A DNA stretch of 5,627 nucleotides. Source: Pseudomonadota bacterium (lineage in GTDB: Bacteria; Desulfobacterota; Desulfobulbia; Desulfobulbales; Desulfobulbaceae). The notes beneath the pieces were generated by a model. The model was not told the origin of the DNA and ran no database searches. It saw only the letters and a program-made list of their open reading frames with translations. Made by a program: the position numbers and the translations under genes. Of this stretch, positions 1-4,537 are shown piece after piece. The DNA lies in contig WQUH01000105.1 in the NCBI GenBank assembly GCA_009782165.1, positions 1 through 5,627 on the forward strand. The letters are read 5' to 3'. The number at the start of each line of letters is the position of its first letter. The stretch's first letter is position 1.

Positions 1-27
1 CTTCACGCCATTCCCGTGTAGAACACC

Positions 28-1380
28 ATGTTTGAGAACCTAACCGACCGCCTTGAGAGCGCGTTCAAGAAACTGCGCGGCCACGGCAGGCTGACTGAAG
101 CAAACATTCAGGAGGCCATGGCCGAGGTGCGCACGGCGCTGCTCGAGGCGGATGTCAATTTCGGCGTTGTCAGGGAATTCATCGCCTCGGTCACGGCCAA
201 GGCCATCGGCAAGGAGGTGCTGACCAGCCTTTCGCCCGGTCAGCAGGTGGTCAAGGTGGTGCACGACCATCTGGTCGAGTTGCTGGGCAGCCAGGCCCAG
301 CCGCTCAAGCTGGACGGCCGCCAGCCGGTGACCATCATGCTTGCCGGTCTTCAGGGATCGGGCAAGACCACCACCGCCGCCAAGCTGGCGCGGCAGCTCA
401 GGGAAAAGGGCCGCTCGCCCCTGCTGGTGCCGGCCGACGTCTACCGGCCCGCCGCCATCGAGCAGTTGCATGTCCTGGGCGAACAGGTCGAGGTGCCGGT
501 CTTTGCCTCCACCACCGAGCAGAAGCCGGTGGACATCGCCCGCCAGGCCTTTGCCGAGGCGAGCGCCGGGCCGTATGACACGGTGATCATCGACACCGCC
601 GGCCGGCTGCATGTCGACGACGCCCTCATGGCCGAACTGCGCGAGATCAGCCGGGCGGTGCCGCTGACCGAGGTACTGTTCGTCGCCGACGCCATGACCG
701 GCCAGGATGCGGTCACGGTGGCCGAAAAGTTCAACAGCGAACTCGAAATCACCGGCGTCATCCTCACCAAAATGGAGGGCGACGCCCGCGGCGGCGCGGC
801 CCTGTCGGTCAAGAAGGTCACCGGCAAGCCGATCAAGTTCGTCGGCGTCGGCGAATCGGTCGAGGCCCTGGAGGTCTTCCATCCCGACCGCGCCGCCTCC
901 CGCATCCTCGGCATGGGCGATGTCCTGTCGCTGATCGAGAAGGCGGAGGCGGTCGTTGACCAGAAGAACGCCGAACAACTGGCGCGCAAGCTGCAAAAAA
1001 ACGCCTTCACCCTGGAGGATTTTCTCGATCAGATCCAGCAGATCAAAAAGATCGGCAGCCTGGAGCAGATCATGGACATGATCCCGGGGATCAACAAGTT
1101 CAGGCAGATCAAGGATGCCCCCAAGCCTGACCAGAAGGAACTGGTCAAGACCGAGGCCATCATCCGTTCCATGACCGTCAAGGAACGGCAGAACCACAGA
1201 ATCATCGACGCCAGCCGGCGGCTGCGGATCGCCAGGGGCTCGGGAACCTCGGTCGCCGAGGTGAACCGGGTGCTGAAAAGTTACGCCATGATGCTGAAAA
1301 TGATGAAAAATCTGAAAGGCAAGGGCATCATGACCGGCGGCAAGCGCCGCAAGCTCCCCAAGGGGCTGATGCGTTCGTAA
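28..1380 (+). CDS. ffh: Signal recognition particle protein Ffh (SRP54 GTPase)
   Basis: Ffh is the protein subunit of bacterial SRP. It binds 4.5S RNA and signal sequences of nascent membrane or secreted proteins, and docks as a GTPase with FtsY at the inner membrane. The 450 residues match the usual length and domain order. An N-terminal helical bundle occupies about residues 1-85. The G domain carries the P-loop GLQGSGKTT (107-115), ADVYRPAA, DTAGR (189-193) and TKMEGDARGG (from 247). A C-terminal Met-rich M domain (about 300-450) holds the RNA-binding stretch RRLRIARGSGTSV and a basic, Met-containing tail. The G4 motif reads TKME where TKxD is usual, so residue 250 is Glu rather than Asp; the change is conservative and function is probably kept. 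The ATG gives the expected N-terminus (MFENLTDRL), although the 27 upstream bases show no clear Shine-Dalgarno. It is followed at 60 bases by rpsP. Identity is secure. Confidence 0.98.
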   Translation: MFENLTDRLESAFKKLRGHGRLTEANIQEAMAEVRTALLEADVNFGVVREFIASVTAKAIGKEVLTSLSPGQQVVKVVHDHLVELLGSQAQPLKLDGRQPVTIMLAGLQGSGKTTTAAKLARQLREKGRSPLLVPADVYRPAAIEQLHVLGEQVEVPVFASTTEQKPVDIARQAFAEASAGPYDTVIIDTAGRLHVDDALMAELREISRAVPLTEVLFVADAMTGQDAVTVAEKFNSELEITGVILTKMEGDARGGAALSVKKVTGKPIKFVGVGESVEALEVFHPDRAASRILGMGDVLSLIEKAEAVVDQKNAEQLARKLQKNAFTLEDFLDQIQQIKKIGSLEQIMDMIPGINKFRQIKDAPKPDQKELVKTEAIIRSMTVKERQNHRIIDASRRLRIARGSGTSVAEVNRVLKSYAMMLKMMKNLKGKGIMTGGKRRKLPKGLMRS

Positions 1381-1395
1381 GTATGCGTTTTCAAC

Positions 1396-1420
1396 CGCTC
1401 CCGGCGCGCTGCCGGGGGTG
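1396..1420 (+). other. Stem-loop in the ffh-rpsP spacer
   Basis: The left arm 1396-1405 pairs with 1411-1420 around a 5-base loop (gcgct). Its core is six perfect GC pairs (cccggc/gccggg), extended outward by four more pairs, two of them G-T wobbles. It is not followed by a T-run, so it is not a typical intrinsic terminator. It sits 8 bases before the rpsP Shine-Dalgarno. It could be an RNA processing or stability element between ffh and rpsP, or simply a chance GC-rich hairpin. Confidence 0.4.
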
Positions 1421-1440
1421 AATCCATTGGAGGACAATCA

Positions 1441-1698
1441 ATGGCAGTTCGTATTCGTTTGACCAGGAAAGGCAGAAAGAAACAGCCGTTTTACCGTATC
1501 GTCGTTGCCGACAGCGAAGCGCCGCGCGACGGCAAGTTCCTTGACATCGTCGGCACCTACGACCCGATGCAGAACCCGGCCGCCATTGTCATCGACAACG
1601 AGAAGCTGGCCGGCTGGATGCGGCAGGGCGCCACGCCGACGGAGACGGTGGAGAGCCTGATCAGAAAATCCGGCGTCCAGGCGGCAGCCGCGGTATAA
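1441..1698 (+). CDS. rpsP: 30S ribosomal protein S16
   Basis: This is a small-subunit protein that binds the 5' domain of 16S rRNA and assists 30S assembly. The 85 residues are normal length and start with the family signature MAVRIRLTRKGRKKQPFYRI, followed by VVADSEAPRDGKFLDIVGTYDP. The C-terminal part (LAGWMRQGATPTETV) is also typical, ending in an Ala/Val-rich tail. The start is well fixed: a strong Shine-Dalgarno tggagga (1428-1434) lies 6 bases before the ATG. It is the first gene of a tightly packed block. The next gene begins on the base after its TAA stop, which suggests translational coupling. Its strong initiation site may feed ribosomes into the downstream genes. Confidence 0.98.
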   Translation: MAVRIRLTRKGRKKQPFYRIVVADSEAPRDGKFLDIVGTYDPMQNPAAIVIDNEKLAGWMRQGATPTETVESLIRKSGVQAAAAV

Positions 1699-1929
1699 AT
1701 GAAGGAATTGGTGGAGTTTATCGCCGGCCGGTTGGTGGAGCATCCCGACCGGATCGAGGTGAACCTGCAGGAAGAGGATGACAGCGTCACCGTCGAGCTG
1801 CGGGTGGCCCAGGAGGATCTGGGCAAGGTGATCGGAAAACAGGGGCGGACCGCCAGGGCGATGCGGGCGGTGCTGGCCGCCGCCATGACCGGGGATGGCA
1901 AACGCGCCCGGCTGGAAATCGTCGAGTAG
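1699..1929 (+). CDS. khpA: KH-domain RNA-binding protein (KhpA / UPF0109 type)
   Basis: This is a 76-residue single type II KH-domain protein. Family members bind structured RNA; in Gram-positive bacteria KhpA pairs with KhpB/Jag, but its partner and targets in this lineage are not evident here. The start MKELVEFIAGRLVEHPDRIEV is typical of the family. The signature loop GKVIGKQG (42-49, containing the GxxG element) is followed by TARAMRAVL and a closing strand RARLEIVE. The ATG directly follows the rpsP TAA with no spacer, and the region before it lacks a strong Shine-Dalgarno, so initiation probably depends on ribosomes finishing rpsP. Its position between rpsP and rimM is the standard one for this gene. 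The symbol khpA is assigned by family resemblance and location. Confidence 0.93.
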   Translation: MKELVEFIAGRLVEHPDRIEVNLQEEDDSVTVELRVAQEDLGKVIGKQGRTARAMRAVLAAAMTGDGKRARLEIVE

Positions 1930-2465
1930 TGACCGGCGCAAGCCCTGGGCCTGACGGCGCGTTCGTCCTGCTTGGCACCGTGGTCAGGCCGCACGGGATT
2001 CGGGGCGAACTGAAGGTTTGCCCGCATACGGAGCACCCGGACAACATCTGCCGCTACCGGCGCATCACCCTTGCCGCCGATGCCGACAGCGAGCGCATTG
2101 CCTGCGCGGATGTCCGGGCCAGGGTCAGCGGCCGGATGGTGATTGTCAGCGTGCCCGGCTGCACGAGCCGCGACCAGGCCGAGCGCTTTGTGGGCTGGGG
2201 CCTGTGGCTGGCCGCCTCGGACCTGCCGCCGGCCGAAGCCGACGAGGTGTACCTGCACACCCTGATGCACAAGCGCGCCCGAACCGTGGACGGCCAGGCG
2301 CTCGGCACGATCGGTGCCTTGCTGGGCGGCGGGCAGGAACGGCTGGTGATCCGGGATGGCGACCGCGAGTATCTGGTGCCCGCGGTCCGGGCGGTCATCG
2401 CCTCGGTCGACGACCACGAGGTGGTGCTGGATCTGCCGCCCGGCCTGCTTGAAATGAATCGCTGA
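1929..2465 (+). CDS. rimM: Ribosome maturation factor RimM
   Basis: RimM binds ribosomal protein S19 and is needed for maturation of the 16S rRNA 3' domain (30S head). The 178 residues fit the family. The N-terminal RimM domain contains the hallmark LGTVVRPHGIRGELKV (15-30), and the region SVPGCTSRDQAERFVGWGLW (74-93) corresponds to the usual 'D R..AE.L.G..l' stretch. The C-terminal PRC-barrel (about 104-176) ends in LVPAVRAVIASVDDHEVVLDLPPGLL. The segment normally read as 'DLIGL.V' is divergent here (TLMHKRA), and GGGQERLVI replaces the usual 'tGa.d.lvV'; these look like tolerated variation. The start is a GTG whose first base is the last base of the khpA TAG, so translation is probably coupled. 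No other start fits the N-terminal domain better. It is directly followed by trmD. Confidence 0.96.
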   Translation: MTGASPGPDGAFVLLGTVVRPHGIRGELKVCPHTEHPDNICRYRRITLAADADSERIACADVRARVSGRMVIVSVPGCTSRDQAERFVGWGLWLAASDLPPAEADEVYLHTLMHKRARTVDGQALGTIGALLGGGQERLVIRDGDREYLVPAVRAVIASVDDHEVVLDLPPGLLEMNR

Positions 2466-3254
2466 GTGCGGACAGGCATAGTGCTCTTTTCGGTCCTGAC
2501 AATTTTTCCCGATTTTTTCCACTCGCCGCTGCGGGAAGGCATTGTCCGCCGGGCGCAGCAGGACGGCAGGATTGAAATCGGCATCCACGACATCCGGGAC
2601 TACGCCGTGGACAGGCATCGCATGACCGACGACCGCCCCTTTGGCGGCGGCGAGGGCATGGTGATGAAGCCGGAGCCACTGGCCGCCTGTGTGCGGGCCG
2701 CTGTGCGGCCCGACCGCGCCGGCCGGGTGATTCTGCTGTCGCCCAAGGGAGAGCGGTTTACCCAGGCGCGGGCGGAGCGGCTGGCCGGGTACGGACAACT
2801 GGTGCTGATCTGCGGCCGCTACGAGGGCGTGGATGAGCGATTCCGGGACCGGTACGTCGAGGAGGAACTGTCCATCGGCGACTATGTCCTGACCGGCGGC
2901 GAACTGGCCGCCCTGGTGGTGATCGACGCGGTGTGCCGCCTGCTGCCGGGGGTGCTCGGCTGCGGCGACTCGGCCGCCAACGACAGTTTCAGCCGCGGGC
3001 TGCTCAAGCATGCGCAGTACACCAGGCCGCGGGTTTTTGAAGGGATGGAGGCGCCGGAGGTGCTGCTCTCCGGCGACCATGCCGCCATCGACCGCTACCG
3101 GCTGGTCGAATCGGTGCGGCTGACCCTGGAGCGGCGGCCGGAACTGCTGGCCCTGGCGCGGTTTTCGCCGGCGGAAGAAAAGATATTGCGGCGCGAAGGG
3201 CTCTACGGCCAGATCGAGGCCCTGACGCGCCGGGGAAGCATCGATGCGGATTGA
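2466..3254 (+). CDS. trmD: tRNA (guanine-N1)-methyltransferase TrmD
   Basis: TrmD transfers a methyl group from S-adenosylmethionine to N1 of G37 in tRNAs with G36, preventing +1 frameshifting. It is a dimeric SPOUT enzyme with a trefoil knot. The 262 residues carry all signatures: VLTIFPDFF (10-18), RDYAVDRHRMTDDRPFGGGEGM (44-65), GRYEGVDER (117-125), SIGDYVLTGGE (136-146, cofactor knot), RLLPGVLG (158-165), NDSF with the catalytic-type Asp at 173, and YTRP (185-188), then the C-terminal domain with PEVLLSG and RRPELL. The first GTG abuts the rimM TGA. A second GTG at 2481 would give a product closer to the usual N-terminus (VLFSVLTIFP) with a weak AGG four bases before it, so the true start may be 15 bases downstream. 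The 3' end overlaps the next gene by 11 bases. Confidence 0.97.
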   Translation: MRTGIVLFSVLTIFPDFFHSPLREGIVRRAQQDGRIEIGIHDIRDYAVDRHRMTDDRPFGGGEGMVMKPEPLAACVRAAVRPDRAGRVILLSPKGERFTQARAERLAGYGQLVLICGRYEGVDERFRDRYVEEELSIGDYVLTGGELAALVVIDAVCRLLPGVLGCGDSAANDSFSRGLLKHAQYTRPRVFEGMEAPEVLLSGDHAAIDRYRLVESVRLTLERRPELLALARFSPAEEKILRREGLYGQIEALTRRGSIDAD

Positions 3255-3807
3255 CGTGGCCCTGGTGCACTATCCGGTGGTCAACCGCCTTGGCGAGACC
3301 ATCGGCTCGGCGGTGACCAACCTCGATCTGCACGACATCGCCCGGGCCGGCAAAACCTACGGGGTCGGCACCTACTGGGTGATTACCCCGTTTCAGGAGC
3401 AGCGGGAACTGGCCGAGCAGATTGTCGGCCATTGGACCAGGGGCTATGGCGGCACGGTCAACCCGGACCGGAGCGACGCCCTGGCGCTGGTTACGGTCCG
3501 CGCCACGGTTGCCGAGGCGCTTGCCGGGGCCACTGCGCAATTCGGCGAGCGGCCGCTGGTGCTCGCCACCTGCGCCAGGGAGCAGGCCAACACCGTGGCG
3601 TACGCCGAAGCGCGGCGCAAGATCGAGCGGGGAACGCCGGTGCTGCTGCTCTTCGGCACCGCCTGGGGCCTGAGTCCCGAGCTGTTGGCCACGGCGGACG
3701 GCGTGCTGCCGCCTCTGCGCGGCGCCACCGGGTTTAACCATCTGTCGGTGCGGTCGGCGGCGGCGATCATCCTCGACCGGCTGCTCGGCGAACGCGGCGA
3801 CGGATGA
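3244..3807 (+). CDS. SPOUT-family RNA methyltransferase (COG4752 / PF09936 type)
   Basis: This is a predicted SAM-dependent RNA methyltransferase of 187 residues; the modified RNA and position are not known to me. It matches the family found next to, or fused to, TrmD (structural representative TM1570). Diagnostic stretches are ALVHYPVVNRLGETIGSAVT (6-25), NLDLHDIARAGKTYGVGTYW (26-45), ITPFQEQRELA, then the knot-type cofactor region LLLFGTAWGLSPE (around 134-146) and NHLSVRSAAAIILDRLLGE (165-183). The ATG lies inside the end of trmD (11-base overlap), with a GGGGAAG Shine-Dalgarno-like stretch about 6 bases upstream, also within trmD. Tight coupling to trmD suggests co-expression and perhaps a shared tRNA substrate class, but that is inference. 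After this gene the compact packing stops. Confidence 0.93.
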   Translation: MRIDVALVHYPVVNRLGETIGSAVTNLDLHDIARAGKTYGVGTYWVITPFQEQRELAEQIVGHWTRGYGGTVNPDRSDALALVTVRATVAEALAGATAQFGERPLVLATCAREQANTVAYAEARRKIERGTPVLLLFGTAWGLSPELLATADGVLPPLRGATGFNHLSVRSAAAIILDRLLGERGDG

Positions 3808-3817
3808 GGGCAACGAG

Positions 3818-3955
3818 GTGATTGTTCGCACCCACGGTGCGGTTCGAATCGATAAGCAAGACCAAGGAGTCATTCTTCGCCAAACCTTGACCGGTTTTTT
3901 GGTCATTTCTCCCTGCGGTCGAAATGGCGCAACAACGGGGCAAGTACAACGATGA
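3818..3955 (+). CDS. Candidate small ORF in the rplS leader, function unknown
   Basis: This is a 45-codon open frame starting at GTG (VIVRTHGAVRIDK...) and ending TGA at 3953-3955. A good Shine-Dalgarno-like GAGGG (3806-3810) overlaps the stop of the SPOUT gene and lies 7 bases before the GTG. The product has no domain, signal peptide or membrane segment that I recognise. Third codon positions are about half G/C, unlike the strongly GC-ending codons of the neighbours, which argues against a long-conserved protein. It is in the same frame as rplS. The stop overlaps an ATG at 3952 (ATGA), which begins a second small frame. It may be a leader peptide, a gene remnant, or chance. Evidence for translation is limited to the SD and the spacing. 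Confidence 0.2.
   Translation: MIVRTHGAVRIDKQDQGVILRQTLTGFLVISPCGRNGATTGQVQR
3827..3841 (+). other. Perfect GC-rich hairpin at the 5' end of the rplS leader
   Basis: Six bases cgcacc (3827-3832) pair perfectly with ggtgcg (3836-3841) across a 3-base loop (cac). A T-G wobble may extend it, and gatt (3820-3823) can pair with aatc (3847-3850) beyond an internal loop. No T-run follows, so it is not an intrinsic terminator. It begins 20 bases after the SPOUT gene stop. Confidence 0.4.
3860..3905 (+). promoter_or_regulatory. Competing stem pairings around a T6 run (possible attenuator)
   Basis: Several pairings are possible and exclude each other: gaccaa (3860-3865) with ttggtc (3899-3904); caagg (3863-3867) with ccttg (3885-3889); aaacc (3882-3886) with ggttt (3893-3897), which would be followed directly by three more T; and tgacc (3888-3892) with ggtca (3901-3905). 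The third resembles a weak terminator, and the first or fourth would sequester its T-run. That is the logic of an attenuator, but the stems are short (5-6 bp), so this remains a suggestion. Confidence 0.25.
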
Positions 3956-4035
3956 ATGGCCGAATGAAGAAGCAGGACATGGATGAATCTGGAGGCATCC
4001 TTCGGCGGCCGCGAGTGGCGGCTGACCGTAAATAG
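3952..4035 (+). CDS. Candidate 27-codon uORF ending just before rplS
   Basis: This frame opens with ATG ([15 protein letters not shown]...), contains further in-frame ATGs at 3964 and 3979, and ends in a TAG at 4033-4035, seven bases before the rplS ATG at 4043. Its first ATG overlaps the stop of the preceding small ORF in an ATGA arrangement. The product is basic and unrecognised. If translated, its termination could deliver ribosomes to rplS, which has no obvious Shine-Dalgarno. No strong ribosome binding site of its own is visible (GGGG at 3937-3940 is 11 bases away). It could easily be a chance ORF. Confidence 0.15.
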   Translation: MNGRMKKQDMDESGGILRRPRVAADRK

Positions 4036-4042
4036 AAAAAAT

Positions 4043-4396
4043 ATGGCGATGAATCTGTTGGACAAGATCGATCTGGAGCAAATGCGTTTCGATATTCCCG
4101 AGTTCCGCCCCGGCGATACCGTCAAGGTGCATATCCGGATCATCGAGGGCAACAAGGAGCGGATCCAGGTGTTCCAGGGCGTGGTGATCAGGCGCAAACG
4201 GGGGACCATGAACGCCACCTTCACGGTGCGGAAGATCTCGCACGGCGTCGGCGTGGAGAAGACCTTTGCCCTGCACTCGCCGCAGATCGACAAGATCGAG
4301 ATGGTGACCCCCGGCCGGGTCCGCCGTTCCCGTCTCTACTATCTGCGCGGACGTCGCGGCAAGGCCGCCCGTATCCGCGAGCGCGGCATCATCTGA
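4043..4396 (+). CDS. rplS: 50S ribosomal protein L19
   Basis: L19 sits at the 30S-50S interface and contributes to an intersubunit bridge. From the ATG at 4043 the product is 117 residues, normal for the family. Signatures are [62 protein letters not shown] and the basic C-terminus [20 protein letters not shown]. The start is not settled. ATGs at 4043 and 4049 both give family-like N-termini (MAMNLLDKI or MNLLDKI) but are preceded only by A-rich sequence without a Shine-Dalgarno. An in-frame ATG at 3983 has AGGA five bases upstream but adds about 20 residues not seen in typical L19. I chose 4043 on homology. It is preceded by a long leader and followed by three stem-loops ending in a likely terminator. 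Confidence 0.95.
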   Translation: MAMNLLDKIDLEQMRFDIPEFRPGDTVKVHIRIIEGNKERIQVFQGVVIRRKRGTMNATFTVRKISHGVGVEKTFALHSPQIDKIEMVTPGRVRRSRLYYLRGRRGKAARIRERGII

Positions 4397-4439
4397 TTGG
4401 CGGTTTCCCGCGCCGCAACCCGGCGGACGGGGACCAATC
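4395..4439 (+). other. Imperfect stem-loop starting at the rplS stop codon
   Basis: The outer arm gattgg (4395-4400) pairs perfectly with ccaatc (4434-4439). Inside it tccc (4406-4409) pairs with ggga (4430-4433), and the apex is cgccg/cggcg (4411-4415 with 4421-4425) around the loop caacc. Bulges separate the three segments. The structure begins inside the rplS stop codon. It could protect the 3' end of the message or be part of a compound termination region. Confidence 0.4.
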
Positions 4440-4454
4440 GCATGGATCGGATCG

Positions 4455-4485
4455 CGTGGCGGCAGCCAGGCCGGTTGCCGCCACG
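4455..4485 (+). other. Strong 13-bp inverted repeat downstream of rplS
   Basis: The arm 4455-4467 pairs with 4473-4485 around a 5-base loop (aggcc): thirteen consecutive pairs, almost all GC, with a single G-T wobble. It is the most stable-looking structure in the window. No T-run follows directly, so alone it is not a canonical intrinsic terminator. It lies in the middle of three stem-loops between rplS and rnhB. Possible roles are RNA stabilisation, an RNase processing site, or assistance to the terminator that follows. Confidence 0.6.
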
Positions 4486-4492
4486 ACTGCTC

Positions 4493-4522
4493 AGGGCGGA
4501 TTGAACCCGCCCTTCCTCTTTT
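4493..4522 (+). terminator. Probable intrinsic terminator after rplS
   Basis: The stem agggcgg (4493-4499) pairs perfectly with ccgccct (4507-4513) around a 7-base loop, followed immediately by the pyrimidine-rich, T-containing tract tcctctttt (4514-4522). The shape fits a Rho-independent terminator, although the T-tract is interrupted by C and may be only partly efficient. It would separate the ribosomal-protein block from rnhB-yraN, or reduce expression of those two genes. Only about 15 bases remain before the first rnhB start candidate, leaving no room for a promoter after it. Confidence 0.5.
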
Positions 4523-4537
4523 CCCCCTCGGGCGGCA

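Larger units (their letters stand above)
3808..4042 (+). promoter_or_regulatory. Long, lower-G+C leader region before rplS
   Basis: These 235 bases separate the SPOUT gene from rplS in an otherwise gap-free block, and their base composition is visibly less GC-rich than the flanking genes. They hold a perfect 6-bp hairpin (3827-3841), mutually exclusive stem pairings around a six-T run (3860-3905), and several small reading frames. rplS itself has no Shine-Dalgarno directly upstream. Leader RNAs that control rplS are known in other bacterial groups, so a cis-acting regulatory leader is plausible. No sequence match to a known L19 leader can be claimed by eye. TTGACC at 3887-3892 resembles a -35 box, but no convincing -10 lies at the right distance, so I do not call a promoter. 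Confidence 0.4.

Noticed and set aside
1..27. Possible end of an upstream gene (TAG at 19-21 in frame 1)
   Set aside because: Only six codons are visible; a stop codon this close to the edge is not evidence for a gene.
40..1437. 465-codon minus-strand open frame opposite ffh
   Set aside because: It lies antisense to ffh; the composition is typical of reverse-frame translation of GC-rich coding sequence.
2270..2345. Divergent PRC-barrel entry of RimM as a sign of a broken gene
   Set aside because: The frame is intact, the N-terminal signature and C-terminal end are typical, and length is normal, so this is ordinary divergence.
1557..3080. 507-codon open frame on the minus strand opposite rpsP to trmD
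   Set aside because: It is a shadow of high-G+C codon bias. The plus strand carries four unmistakable conserved genes here, and the minus translation is a Gly/His/Pro/Arg-rich low-information sequence with no recognisable domain.
3841..3850. ggttcgaatc, identical to a typical tRNA T-arm loop core
   Set aside because: The flanks cannot form a 5-bp T-stem, and there is no acceptor stem, D-arm, anticodon arm or CCA in the right places. It is a chance match.
3887..3915. TTGACC as a -35 box for an internal rplS promoter
   Set aside because: The bases 17 downstream (tccctg) do not resemble a -10 box, so no sigma-70 type promoter can be supported.
3924..3986. 20-codon ATG frame in the rplS leader whose stop overlaps the ATG at 3983
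   Set aside because: It has no Shine-Dalgarno and no recognisable product, and it overlaps two other short frames; short ORFs like this are expected by chance.
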